Shown: positions 7,760 to 14,860, numbered from the stretch's first letter. The stretch is DNA of 33,181 nucleotides from Subdoligranulum variabile (GCA_004552305.1 SFOX01000029.1:1-33181), one strand, 5' to 3'. Numbers and translations are program-made. Notes: generated by a model from the letters alone, not told the origin.

Positions 7760-8144
7760 ACAGGGAGCCTCCTTTGCTCTTTGCTACTAGAATGAACCTA
7801 AAAAATGAACGCAGTGTGAAGAACTTTTGAAATTTAGGAAAATTTGCCGCAAAGCCGGGCAAAAACCGATTGGCGTAATTTTAACAACCATAAGTTTTAA
7901 ACGGTTTCGACAGAGTTTTCCACCATTTTGCACCGTTTTCCACGGTGGAATTGTTGAAAACCCTGTTGAAACTGTGGAAAACAGCACTGAAAGTTGTGGA
8001 AATATGGATTTTTGTTTGAAAAACCGCGAATTTTCCCGGCAGTGGAAATTGTGGAAAAAGTTTTTCCACCGATTGTAACATATCGGACACATTCCTCGTT
8101 ATAATAGATAGAAACAAAAATCAATACGAAAGAGGCGAATTTGT
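7760..8144. promoter_or_regulatory. AT-rich divergent region with DnaA-box-like 9-mers
   Basis: This gap separates ftsH (minus) from the winged-helix gene (plus). Between 7916 and 8070 it holds six 9-mers of the form TTTTCCAC[AGC] or its complement: 7916-7924, 7936-7944, 7973-7981, 7995-8003 (ends in T), 8050-8058 and 8062-8070. A further partial copy is at 8041-8049. Two of them are TTTTCCACA exactly, one step from the DnaA box TTATCCACA. A TATAAT at 8100-8105 is a plausible -10 for the plus-strand gene, but no good -35 is at the right distance. Base composition is much richer in A+T than its neighbours. Confidence 0.55.
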
Positions 8145-8498
8145 ATGTCCTATGCCGTAGCTTTGCCGATGCCCTGCCGCATCATCCCCCTGCCTGCGAT
8201 GGCGCAAACCGATATCTGTTTTAAGGACTTGCGGGTCGATACCGTTCGCCGCTGCGTATTCCGCGCCGGACGTCCGGTGGCGCTGACCCCGCAGGAGTAC
8301 GCCCTGCTGGAGGTGCTGCTGCAGGATCGCAACCGTGCCGTACCCCGCGCCGATTTGCTGGAGCGCGCGTGGGGATACAGCTACATCGGCGTCAGCCGCA
8401 CGATCGACGTACATATCAACCGCCTGCGCCGCAAGCTGGGGCTGGAGCAGGATATCCAGACGGTGTTCCGCGTGGGCTACCGCTTAAACACGGTGTGA
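8145..8498 (+). CDS. Orphan winged-helix DNA-binding protein (OmpR/PhoB type, no receiver)
   Basis: The 117-residue protein is little more than one Trans_reg_C winged-helix domain, from about residue 25 to 117. It has the ALTPQEYALLEVLL helix, the RTIDVHINRLRRKL recognition helix and a GYRL wing at the end, all typical of OmpR/PhoB response regulators. No receiver domain and no histidine kinase gene are present nearby, so it is not an ordinary two-component regulator. The start at 8145 has AAAGAGGCG upstream at good spacing; a later ATG (codon 19) has none. The DnaA-box-like cluster lies directly upstream. Confidence 0.85.
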   Translation: MSYAVALPMPCRIIPLPAMAQTDICFKDLRVDTVRRCVFRAGRPVALTPQEYALLEVLLQDRNRAVPRADLLERAWGYSYIGVSRTIDVHINRLRRKLGLEQDIQTVFRVGYRLNTV

Positions 8499-8868
8499 CG
8501 GGGAAACGCGCCAAAGGCTTTCCCCCAAGGGGAAGGCTTTTCCACGGCGGGGTGGGGTCACCCCGCCCTACGTTATTATAATGGGGTATCGCGCGGTAGG
8601 GGCGGGGCAAGCCCCGCCCGCAACATGGCGGTAACGTGAATATTACGGGCTAGTCCGTAGGGGCGGCATATAGGCCGCCCGTTTCAGCCACCCCGGTAAT
8701 GCAATATAACGGGTAAACTGCACGGGACGCATATATACGTCCTCTACAAATCTGCCGTATGTTTCGCGTTGTTATGGATTTCGCGCCCCCTTTATAAAAA
8801 CATGTCCGCAAAGCGGACACACCACATCGAAACTCTTACCTCTCCACTCTCAACTCTGAGCCATATTC
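8499..8868 (-). repeat. Palindromic repeat island
   Basis: No gene is visible. On the plus strand the stretch shows a piece of the AAGGCTTTTCC repeat (about 8512-8543), a GGCGGGGTGGGGTCACCCCG module, a GGGGCGGGGC-AA-GCCCCGCCC module (8599-8620), a GGGCGGCATATAGGCCGCCC module (about 8661-8680), a degraded GGGACGCATATATACGTCC module (near 8724-8742), and the hairpin ATGTCCGC-AAA-GCGGACAC (8802-8820). The complement of the GAGAGTTGAGAGT leader runs to about 8866. Read on the minus strand the module order equals that of the island at 117-444. Confidence 0.8.
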
Positions 8869-8885
8869 CTCCCCACCGTTCAACA

Positions 8886-8922
8886 ACGCAAAAAGCCGTG
8901 CTTCCTGCTCGGCTTTTTGCGT
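8886..8922 (-). terminator. Strong bidirectional terminator after the ECF S-component gene
   Basis: A 13-bp perfect stem, ACGCAAAAAGCCG / CGGCTTTTTGCGT, surrounds an 11-base loop. The stop codon of the minus-strand ECF gene is at 8927, a few bases away. The A-rich and T-rich parts of the stem let it serve either strand. Confidence 0.8.
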
Positions 8923-8926
8923 ATTG

Positions 8927-9463
8927 TCATTCTTTTTCGAGGGCGTTGGCTTTCTGCAGGGCTGCCATCACGGCGGGGATCAAAATCAACTGTACAAGGA
9001 TGCCCGGCACGGCGTTCAGCAGCGCACCCGCCAAAAACGCCTGCGCGGTAAAGGCGTTGCCGTTAAGCCCCAGCAGCACGACCTCCGCCGCGCCCCAAAC
9101 CAGGCGTCCCGCCGCCATGGCGGTCAGCAGCGCCGCGTACACCCCGACCGTACCCTTTTTGGCAAGGCGGCGGTACACCAGCCCGATCACCAAGCCGTAG
9201 GTCAGCAGCTCAAACGCCATGGCGATTGCCACGGGGTACAGCTTCGGCATCGTGAACAGCAGCGAGCGCAGCAGCGGCGCTACAAAGCCCACCGCCGCAC
9301 CGTACTGCCAGCCGCACACAAGCCCGCACAGCAGCACGGGGATGTGCATCGGCAGCAGCATACTGCCGATTTGCGGGATCTGCCCCGTCAGCAGGGGCAG
9401 CACAAGGCACAGCGCCAAAAACAACGCTGCATAGGCTAATTTTTTAGTGCTTTCGTTTTTCAA
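8927..9463 (-). CDS. ECF transporter S-component (substrate-binding membrane subunit)
   Basis: S-components bind a vitamin or other micronutrient in the membrane and associate with the EcfAA'T module. The 178-residue protein is very hydrophobic, with about five to six membrane segments. The pattern KKLAYAALFLALCLVLPLL followed by MLLPMHIPVLLCGLVCGW is typical of PF12822-type S-components. The energising subunits are not in this window, so it would share a common EcfAA'T (group II). The start codon is TTG at 9463, chosen because AAGGATG lies about nine bases upstream; an ATG within that site is out of frame. It lies last in a three-gene minus-strand cluster with a kinase. The substrate cannot be told from sequence. 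Confidence 0.8.
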   Translation of the reverse strand: MKNESTKKLAYAALFLALCLVLPLLTGQIPQIGSMLLPMHIPVLLCGLVCGWQYGAAVGFVAPLLRSLLFTMPKLYPVAIAMAFELLTYGLVIGLVYRRLAKKGTVGVYAALLTAMAAGRLVWGAAEVVLLGLNGNAFTAQAFLAGALLNAVPGILVQLILIPAVMAALQKANALEKE

Positions 9464-9551
9464 GAAAAATCATCCTTATCAAAAAAGTATCACCCGCGCA
9501 CCCTTCTGGGCGCTGCCTTCCTGGCTTTTTTTCAAAGGGTCACTCTCTATT

Positions 9552-10139
9552 TTACACAAAAATGTCCGCCGTGTCCAGCACAAAATTACAGCGGGCGGCG
9601 GGGTCGTGGGCGGCAAAATACCCCTCCTCCAGCGGGATCCAGCGCTGCACAAACTGCGCATAGCGCGTCCCCTCGCGCGCTTGCAGCCGCGCCGCCTGTA
9701 CGTCGGGCGGGCAGGTCACAAACACGCGCACGGCAAATTCTGTTTGCAGCGCCGGGTGCAGGCTGTAGCTGCCCTCCAAAATGGTCAGCGGCGTGCTTGG
9801 CAGCGGTGTGGGCGGCAAAAACGCCCCCGCCGCGCAGCTGTAGGCGCGGTACTGCGCGGGCTGTGCGTGCAAAAGCGGCTGCAGGACCTCCTGCCGCAGG
9901 CGATAAAAATCCATATTGGCACCGGGCTGCTGCTGCCAGTTTTCGCAGCGTGCGCTAAGCGGCAGGTAAAAATCATCGGTGTGCAGCACGGGGCAGTGCA
10001 GCTGCTGCGCCAGCCAGTTGGCCAGCGTGGTCTTGCCGCTGCCGCAGCGCCCGTCGATGCCCAGCAGCACGGGGGCATCCTTAGCGGCTGCCAGCGCCGC
10101 CTGTACAATGGGCGCGGCAGCAAGGGACAGCGGCGTCAT
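9552..10139 (-). CDS. Uridine-kinase-like P-loop kinase
   Basis: The 195-residue protein has a Walker A motif GRCGSGKT (30-37) after LLGIDG, a HTDDFYLPL segment (about 53-61) and ILEGSYSLHP, which match the uridine kinase / phosphoribulokinase-like family. Such enzymes phosphorylate nucleosides or vitamin-like alcohols. The start codon overlaps the stop of the upstream DUF3842 gene by four bases (ATGA), so the two are translationally coupled. Eighty-eight bases downstream follows the ECF S-component. This pairing suggests that the kinase traps the imported compound by phosphorylation. That link is inference, and the true substrate is open. Confidence 0.8.
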   Translation of the reverse strand: MTPLSLAAAPIVQAALAAAKDAPVLLGIDGRCGSGKTTLANWLAQQLHCPVLHTDDFYLPLSARCENWQQQPGANMDFYRLRQEVLQPLLHAQPAQYRAYSCAAGAFLPPTPLPSTPLTILEGSYSLHPALQTEFAVRVFVTCPPDVQAARLQAREGTRYAQFVQRWIPLEEGYFAAHDPAARCNFVLDTADIFV

Positions 10140-10552
10140 TCGTCCAGCGCATGCAACGTCAGCGCCACGGCGTTCTGCAGGTATTCATCCAGACGGCAGT
10201 CCTGCGTGCCTGCCACAAAAATTCCGCAGCCGGACGCGGGAATCAGCACCTTGACCGCTTCGCTGCCCGACACTGCCACCGACATTTTGGGCGAAACCTC
10301 CCCCAAAATGCCGTTCGCCATCAGGATGCCGATGGGACCCAAAATTACATCCGCACGGGCGGCATTGTACACCACAGCGTTTTCGCCGGTGGCACCGCGC
10401 GCCGCGCCTGCCTTTAACATGGCGCTGGTCGCCAGTACGTTGGTACCCACCGCCAAAAGCTCGCAGTCGGCGGGCAGCCGGGGCAGCAGCAGCTTTGCCA
10501 GCTGTGCGCCCATACCGCCGCCCTGCCCGTCGATCAATAAAACTCGTTTCAT
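10136..10552 (-). CDS. DUF3842 family protein
   Basis: The 138-residue protein begins MKRVLLIDGQGGGMGAQLAK, a Rossmann-like strand and glycine-rich loop, and has a second glycine segment near VILGPIGILMANGILGE. These features match the small DUF3842 family found in Clostridia, whose function is unknown. I chose the ATG at 10552. A GTG nine bases upstream is in frame, but it belongs to the ribosome binding site AAAGGTG that serves the ATG. The gene is first in the operon with the kinase (four-base overlap) and the ECF subunit. The glycine loop would suit nucleotide or cofactor binding. Confidence 0.75.
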   Translation of the reverse strand: MKRVLLIDGQGGGMGAQLAKLLLPRLPADCELLAVGTNVLATSAMLKAGAARGATGENAVVYNAARADVILGPIGILMANGILGEVSPKMSVAVSGSEAVKVLIPASGCGIFVAGTQDCRLDEYLQNAVALTLHALDE

Positions 10553-10608
10553 TTTTTGCACCTTTTGTCCCTATATATATCGCCGCAGCGGCGCTTTCTC
10601 TGCCTACT

Positions 10609-10637
10609 ATTATACGCTGCGCGGCGGGGGATGGCAA
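10609..10637 (-). promoter_or_regulatory. Promoter of the DUF3842-kinase-ECF operon
   Basis: On the minus strand TTGCCA (10632-10637), a 17-bp spacer and TATAAT (10609-10614) lie about 57 bases upstream of the DUF3842 start. The leader contains a small CGCCGCTGCGGCG hairpin. Confidence 0.75.
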
Positions 10638-10669
10638 GTGTAAAATCGGCGCAAAGGGCGGCGGCGCGG

Positions 10670-10698
10670 TTGCCAAACGCACGCCGGTATGCTATACT
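10670..10698 (+). promoter_or_regulatory. Promoter of the COG2426 gene
   Basis: TTGCCA (10670-10675), a 17-bp spacer and TATACT (10693-10698) lie 39 bases upstream of the start codon. It is back to back with the operon promoter at 10609-10637; the two -35 boxes are identical and 32 bases apart, so a shared regulator could bind between them. Confidence 0.75.
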
Positions 10699-10737
10699 GT
10701 AAGATACACGCTGATTTTTACCAACGAGAGGTTTTGT

Positions 10738-11214
10738 ATGCTGAAACGTTATTTGTATGTTTTTTTTGTGTCCATGGTGCCGCTGATCGAGCTGCGCGGC
10801 GCGATCCCCATCGGGGTCGGGCTGGGCTTGCCGCTGTGGCAGGTGTACGTCATTTCCATCATCGGCAATATGATCCCCGTGCCGATCATCTTCTTCTTTG
10901 CGCGCCGCGTGCTGGAATGGGGCGCCGACAAGCCGGTCGTCGGCAAGTTTTTCCGCTTCTTTTTGGAAAAGGGTCACCGGGGCGGCGAAAAGCTCAAGCA
11001 GAAAGCGGGGCGCGGGCTGTTCTGGGCGCTGCTGCTGTTTGTAGGCATTCCGGTGCCGGGTACCGGCGCGTGGACCGGCACGCTGGCTGCCAGCCTGCTG
11101 GATATGGATTTTAAATCCAGCGTGCTGGCGTGTATGGGCGGCGTGCTGCTGGCGGGCTGCATTATGGGTGCGGTCAGCCTGCTGGGATTTTCCGCCATCG
11201 GGGCAATTCTGTAA
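10738..11214 (+). CDS. COG2426 small multidrug-export-like membrane protein
   Basis: The 158-residue protein has four to five membrane segments. It matches the COG2426 / Sm_multidrug_ex family, with the conserved N-terminal VPLIELRGAIPIGVGLGLP segment (near residues 15-33) and VGIPVPGTGAWTGTLAASLL (near 103-122). Proof of drug export is weak for this family; the re-entrant-type PG-TGAWTG segment resembles that of DedA-like proteins. An in-frame open stretch reaches further upstream, but the ATG at 10738 fits the promoter and the family start and has AACGAGAGG upstream. The gene stands alone between a promoter and a terminator. Confidence 0.83.
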   Translation: MLKRYLYVFFVSMVPLIELRGAIPIGVGLGLPLWQVYVISIIGNMIPVPIIFFFARRVLEWGADKPVVGKFFRFFLEKGHRGGEKLKQKAGRGLFWALLLFVGIPVPGTGAWTGTLAASLLDMDFKSSVLACMGGVLLAGCIMGAVSLLGFSAIGAIL

Positions 11215-11220
11215 ACGAGA

Positions 11221-11252
11221 AAAAAAAGGGGGGGCGCAAGCCCCCTTTTTTT
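11221..11252 (+). terminator. Terminator of the COG2426 gene
   Basis: The stem GGGGGC-GCAA-GCCCCC, with a GCAA tetraloop, is flanked by seven A and seven T. It starts seven bases after the stop codon and can also terminate the amidase gene arriving on the other strand. Confidence 0.9.
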
Positions 11253-11342
11253 GTTGAAAAAAGCCGCCCAACCGGCGGCATGAAACAAACCTACCGAAAG
11301 TTCGCAATCGTCCCAGTGAGTTTATTGGCGGCATACGCAAAG

Positions 11343-12197
11343 TTAATTTTCAGGGAAAAAATACGCGGCAATGCTGCGGTAGTACGCCTCGGCGGCGGCA
11401 GCGCAGCCGTCCTCGCCGGACAAAATTTCCATATCCCCGGCGCTGCTGATAAACCCCTCCTCGCACAAAACGGCGGGGCAGCCGCTGCTTTCGACCACAG
11501 TGTAGGTCGGCCAGCCGGTATGTACGGTGGTGTCGTCGGCATCGGTAAAAATGCGGTTGTCGTACTCGTCAAAGTACATATACCGCACGCCGCTGCTGCC
11601 GCCGCGCAGTGTCAGCCCCAGCGCCGAAAATTCGTCCGCCACCAGTCGTGCAAAGCGCAGACTGTCGGCATTGGTGGCAAGGTGCGGCGGTGCGGCGTAG
11701 CACTCAAACCCCGACGCGGCGGAGGTGTCGTAGTTCAGGTGGATGGACACCAGCAGCTGTGCGCCGCCGTTTTGGGCAAGCTCTGCCCGCTGCGAGGGCT
11801 TGAGGTAGGCGGAGCCGTCGGCGGTCAGAAGCGGGCGGAACCGTCCGTCTGCCTCCAGCTTGGCGCACAGCAGGCGCGCGGTTTGCAGGGTGATGTCGCA
11901 TTCGCGCAGACCGCAGCCCTCGGCGCCGTAATCCTCACTGCCGATGTTGGGGTTCACGCCGCCGTGTCCCGGGTCCACCGCCACCACAATGCGGTCGTCC
12001 TGCGGCTCGGACGGGGCGTCGCCGGGCTTGGCTGCCGGGGCGTTTTGGGGTGCCGGGGCTGCGTCGTAAAGCAAAACCGCGGCAGCCAGCGCCAGCAGCG
12101 CCGCAGCGGGCAAAAGCCAGAGCCACGGGCGGTGCCGACGCTGTTTGCGGCGATAGACCTGACGGCGCGGCGGGGCAGGGGTGCGTGTCGTAGGCAT
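11343..12197 (-). CDS. N-acetylmuramoyl-L-alanine amidase (Amidase_3, CwlD-like)
   Basis: The enzyme cleaves the bond between N-acetylmuramic acid and L-alanine in peptidoglycan. The 284-residue protein has an Arg/Lys-rich N-terminus, one membrane anchor (about 26-44) and an Ala/Pro linker, so the catalytic part is outside the cell. The Amidase_3 domain (about 69-282) shows the zinc ligands His78 in DPGHGG, Glu99 in LRECDITL and His153 in SIHLN, and the catalytic Glu246 in LCEEGFIS. The anchored form with no binding repeats resembles CwlD, which makes muramic-lactam in spore cortex, but that role is inference. The start at 12197 has GAAGGAGC upstream at good spacing. Confidence 0.9.
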   Translation of the reverse strand: MPTTRTPAPPRRQVYRRKQRRHRPWLWLLPAAALLALAAAVLLYDAAPAPQNAPAAKPGDAPSEPQDDRIVVAVDPGHGGVNPNIGSEDYGAEGCGLRECDITLQTARLLCAKLEADGRFRPLLTADGSAYLKPSQRAELAQNGGAQLLVSIHLNYDTSAASGFECYAAPPHLATNADSLRFARLVADEFSALGLTLRGGSSGVRYMYFDEYDNRIFTDADDTTVHTGWPTYTVVESSGCPAVLCEEGFISSAGDMEILSGEDGCAAAAEAYYRSIAAYFFPEN

Positions 12198-12433
12198 AAA
12201 AGCTCCTTCTTTTCTTTAATATGAAACAAGTATACGGGGGCAATGTGTCGGATTTGTGTCGTTTTTCCCTTTCACCCAATAAAACGAGCGAAATCGTCAA
12301 AATGTTACAATTGGAAATAAAATCCTGCCCAAATTTTGCGCATAATTTTTGGCTGGTTTTGCAAAATCGGCGATATATCGGAAATAATTTTAGCAAATGG
12401 CGAATCGTGTCGAAAAGTTGCAGTTTCCATATA
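12198..12433. other. AT-rich gap between amidase and AbrB-like genes
   Basis: No gene is visible in this divergent region, which is much richer in A+T than the flanks. It contains the perfect palindrome CGATATATCG (12371-12380), about 55 bases upstream of the next promoter, which could be an operator. A clear promoter for the amidase was not found. Confidence 0.4.
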
Positions 12434-12462
12434 TTGACAATTTTGGGGAAATCCTGTATAAT
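12434..12462 (+). promoter_or_regulatory. Perfect-consensus promoter of the AbrB-like gene
   Basis: TTGACA (12434-12439), a 17-bp spacer and TATAAT (12457-12462) match the sigma-A consensus at every position. The start codon is 64 bases downstream. Confidence 0.9.
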
Positions 12463-12526
12463 GATGACGAAATCAAGGAGCGACGCACAACGACATATAA
12501 AGAAAGCAAAAAGAGAGGAAAACCCT

Positions 12527-12778
12527 ATGATCTCAACAGGAATTATTCGCAGTATCGACAATTTGGGGCGTATCGTGCTGCCCAAGGAGCTGCGCAGCAG
12601 CTACGGCATCACTCCCGACACCCCGCTGGAAATTATGACCGAGGGCGAGATGATTTTGCTGCGCAAGTACCAGCCCGCCGATGCCTGCATTTTTTGCAAC
12701 GAGGTCAAGCCCGGCACGGTGCTGCTGCACGGCAAGCGCATCTGCCCGACCTGCCGCCGCGAGCTGGAAAAGCTGTAA
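12527..12778 (+). CDS. AbrB/SpoVT-type transition regulator with a C-terminal zinc motif
   Basis: The 83-residue protein has an AbrB-type swapped-hairpin DNA-binding domain, with GIIRSIDNLGRIVLPKELR (5-23) and LEIMTEGEMILLRKY. The C-terminal third carries two CxxC pairs, C54/C57 (CIFC) and C73/C76 (CPTC), which probably bind zinc. This layout is frequent in AbrB-family proteins of Clostridia. The start at 12527 has AAGAGAGGAAAA upstream. A longer in-frame open stretch exists upstream, but it crosses the promoter and is ignored. The consensus promoter suggests strong expression unless repressed, and AbrB proteins often repress their own genes. Confidence 0.92.
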   Translation: MISTGIIRSIDNLGRIVLPKELRSSYGITPDTPLEIMTEGEMILLRKYQPADACIFCNEVKPGTVLLHGKRICPTCRRELEKL

Positions 12779-13020
12779 GGCGAGCGCGCGCAGAGTTTAG
12801 CGTTTAGAGTTGGTGTGTCCGCGCAAGCGGACACATTTTTTGTTATAGTGCCCCACCGGGAAAGCCATACAGGCGGTTTGCCCGGTGTATCGCATTACCG
12901 GCATGGCTGCACGGGCGGCATAGTAGCCGTGCCTACAAACCAAACCGTAAGTTTTTCGTTTCCATTCGATTGCGGGCGGGGCATGCCCCGCCCCTACCGC
13001 GCCGCAAACCCTCCGCAACC
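12779..13020 (+). repeat. Palindromic repeat island with GTGTCCGC hairpin
   Basis: The leader CAGAGTTTAGCGTTTAGAGT (12791-12810) precedes the stem GTGTCCGC-GCAA-GCGGACAC (12815-12834), followed by ATTTTTT; this can terminate the AbrB-like transcript. Further on are a degenerate GGGCGGCATAGTAGCCGTGC module (about 12913-12932) and a GGGCGGGGCATGCCCCGCCC module (12974-12993), each with CCTAC at one side. No gene is visible. Confidence 0.8.
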
Positions 13021-13021
13021 C

Positions 13022-13046
13022 AAAACGACCGCCTGTTTGGCGGTCG
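13022..13046 (-). terminator. Terminator of the XRE regulator gene
   Basis: On the minus strand the stem CGACCGCC-AAACA-GGCGGTCG is followed by TTTTG. It lies 29 bases after the stop codon of the XRE gene. Confidence 0.8.
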
Positions 13047-13074
13047 CTTTCCTTATAAATCAATCATAAATCCA

Positions 13075-13776
13075 TCAATTGCCCTCGTGCGTCAGGCTGC
13101 GCATGGCTTCCTCAGCGTTCTTTACCAAGTTCAGCAGGCTGGTCGCGTGGCGGGGGTAATCGGCGGTCAGCCGCTCGGTGCTAAGGCTCATCGTGGCGGG
13201 GTCGATGCTGTCGTGGTTGGCGTCCTCGCCCAGCAGCACGGCGTTCAGCTCGCCCTCGGTCAGGTGCATGGCGGCATCGGCGCTGCCCTGCCAGCGCGCG
13301 GTGCTGATGCGGAACATCCCCACCACATTGCGCCCCGAGGCATCGTACAGCATACGGAACATCCGGTACACCGCCAGCATCAGGTAGCGGCTTACGCAGG
13401 TGATCAGTTGCTTGTCCTTGCTTTCCTGCAATTTGTCGTACAAAATATCCAGCGAGTTTTCAATCAGCTTTTTGTACATCGTGGGCAGCACGCTGCCGCG
13501 GTACACGCTGCCGGTGGTGGGGGCGTTCGGCTCGGGCAGATCCTCGACCTGAATGGTCTGCCCGCTGCGCTCAGCGCTGCGCCCCAAAAGGTAATCGCAG
13601 CTTACATTATAATAGTCCGCCACCTGCACCACAAAGGCAAGGCTGCACTCGCGGATGCCCTTTTCGTAATGGGAGAGCTGCGCCTGACTGATGCCCAGAT
13701 CCTGCGCCGCCTGCTTCTGGGTGATCCCGCGTTCTTTGCGCAGCATCGTAAGAATACGGTTGAACTCGATTGCCAT
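13075..13776 (-). CDS. XRE-family transcriptional regulator
   Basis: The 233-residue protein begins with a Cro/C1-type helix-turn-helix (about 5-60): ILTMLRKERGITQKQAAQDL then ISQAQLSHYEKGIRECSLAF, and VSCDYLLGRS at its end. The remaining 170 residues are alpha-helical by composition and have no motif I recognise; they may sense a ligand or dimerise. I chose the ATG at 13776 because TGAGGAACACT lies directly upstream; a start ten codons earlier has no site and weak homology. The gene has its own promoter and terminator. Nothing in the neighbourhood reveals its targets. Confidence 0.88.
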   Translation of the reverse strand: MAIEFNRILTMLRKERGITQKQAAQDLGISQAQLSHYEKGIRECSLAFVVQVADYYNVSCDYLLGRSAERSGQTIQVEDLPEPNAPTTGSVYRGSVLPTMYKKLIENSLDILYDKLQESKDKQLITCVSRYLMLAVYRMFRMLYDASGRNVVGMFRISTARWQGSADAAMHLTEGELNAVLLGEDANHDSIDPATMSLSTERLTADYPRHATSLLNLVKNAEEAMRSLTHEGN

Positions 13777-13838
13777 AGTGTTCCTCATTCTGCAGCCGCG
13801 CCGCAATGCCGGCTGCGTAACGTTTCTACATGATGTAT

Positions 13839-13867
13839 ATTATACTTGCAAAAAAACGCTTTGTAAA
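13839..13867 (-). promoter_or_regulatory. Promoter of the XRE regulator gene
   Basis: On the minus strand TTTACA (13862-13867), a 17-bp spacer and TATAAT (13839-13844) lie 62 bases upstream of the start codon. Confidence 0.8.
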
Positions 13868-13985
13868 CCCCACATTTCGGCAGTAAAAACGCGGTTTCGG
13901 GGCGCGGGGTCTACATTTGGTTGCCCTGTGCGCGGGGTGGGTATAAATATTGTGGGCAAAATTTGGCAAAGCGTTGCAGCGGGGT

Positions 13986-14045
13986 AAAATTGTAACCAAA
14001 TTGTAATCATTTCAGCTTGAACCGGCGGGGGTTTTACGCTATTCT
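13986..14045 (+). promoter_or_regulatory. Promoter with tandem 11-bp repeats upstream of the histidine phosphatase
   Basis: TTGAAC (14017-14022), a 17-bp spacer and TATTCT (14040-14045) form the promoter. Directly upstream, AAATTGTAA occurs twice (13987-13995 and 13998-14006), one helical turn (11 bp) apart. On the minus strand this reads TTACAA twice. Such spacing is typical of response-regulator sites, for example the PhoP boxes of Gram-positive bacteria, but identity is not established. Confidence 0.6.
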
Positions 14046-14070
14046 TGTAGAGTAAACAAACCATTGGAAA

Positions 14071-14733
14071 GTGAGCGTAACCGCATTGAAATATTACAAA
14101 TTGCATCTGATCCGCCACGGGCTGACCCAAGGCAATCTTGACGGATTGTACATCGGCAGCGGCAGCGACCTGCCCCTTTGCGCCGAGGGGCGCGCCCAGC
14201 TCAAAACGCTGAAAAAGGACTTTGCCTACCCGCAGGTGCCGCTGGTGTTCACCAGCCCGATGCTGCGCGCCACCGAAACGGCGGAGATTTTATTTCCCGG
14301 GGTAAAGCAGATCGAATTGCAGGACCTGCGCGAGATGGCGTTCGGCAAGTTTGAAGGGCAGCCCCTGCAGCAGCTGGTGCGCGACCCCGAATTTGCCCAG
14401 TGGATGGACCCGACCAGCCGCACCGTACCCGCAGGCGCCGAGGATCGGCAGCAGTTTTACAACCGCACATCGGCCATGCTGATGAAAATGTTTGAGTATA
14501 TGCTGCGCACCCACACCGAGGAAGCCGCCTGCGTGACCCACGGCGGCGTGATTATGAATATGCTCAGCCAGCACGCACTGCCTTTCCGCAAGCCGGAGGA
14601 GTGGATGACCGACCCCGGCGCGGGCTACAGCGTGCGTCTGGACGCCGAAATGTGGATGCGCGACCACCTGGCGGAAGCCTACGACGTGGTACCCCACGGC
14701 TATCTGGACGGCATGGAGGAGCAGGACGGCTGA
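14071..14733 (+). CDS. Histidine phosphatase family protein (phosphoglycerate-mutase-like)
   Basis: The protein belongs to the histidine phosphatase superfamily. The phosphohistidine motif LIRHG is near the N-terminus, FTSPMLRATETAEIL (about 57-71) carries the family's SPMLRATETA block, EMAFGKFEG follows, and the second catalytic histidine is in VTHGGVI. Such small cytoplasmic proteins dephosphorylate sugar phosphates or nucleotides; the substrate is not clear. The start is uncertain. The GTG at 14071 gives 220 residues but lacks a ribosome binding site. A TTG at 14086 gives 215 residues starting MKYYKLHLIRHG, like most relatives, and has GGAAAGTGAG upstream. The GTG would lie in that site. 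Confidence 0.88.
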   Translation: MSVTALKYYKLHLIRHGLTQGNLDGLYIGSGSDLPLCAEGRAQLKTLKKDFAYPQVPLVFTSPMLRATETAEILFPGVKQIELQDLREMAFGKFEGQPLQQLVRDPEFAQWMDPTSRTVPAGAEDRQQFYNRTSAMLMKMFEYMLRTHTEEAACVTHGGVIMNMLSQHALPFRKPEEWMTDPGAGYSVRLDAEMWMRDHLAEAYDVVPHGYLDGMEEQDG

Positions 14734-14860
14734 CCCGTTGCAGAAAAGCCTTTCCCTTGGGGGGAAGCCTTTTGTGCGGTTTGCCCATTAGGTTGCAGCC
14801 GTCCCGGTAAATCGATCGAATGGGTAAACCGCACGGGCGAGCAAGGCTCGCCCCTACACA
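14734..14860. repeat. Fragments of intergenic repeats
   Basis: No gene is visible. The stretch holds a piece of the AAGCCTTTCCC / GGGGAAGCC repeat (14748-14775), an inverted pair GTGCGGTTTGCCCATT / AATGGGTAAACCGCAC (about 14775-14790 and 14818-14833), and a GGGCGAGCAAGGCTCGCCCC module (14835-14854) ending in TAC. Confidence 0.7.

Noticed and set aside
5927..7795. Long open frames opposite real genes, such as the 622-codon frame opposite ftsH and those opposite metY (26415-27683) and the MBOAT gene (21600-23018)
   Set aside because: They mirror the codon bias of well-supported genes, lack ribosome binding sites and show no protein family character. They are shadows caused by high G+C content.
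7916..8070. Chromosomal replication origin
   Set aside because: No dnaA, dnaN or rpmH gene is nearby and the 9-mers are variants of the DnaA box instead of exact copies. The cluster is reported only as DnaA-box-like.
10495..10737. N-terminal extension of the COG2426 protein
   Set aside because: The extended frame crosses a good promoter and the divergent DUF3842 gene; the family start and the ribosome binding site both point to 10738.
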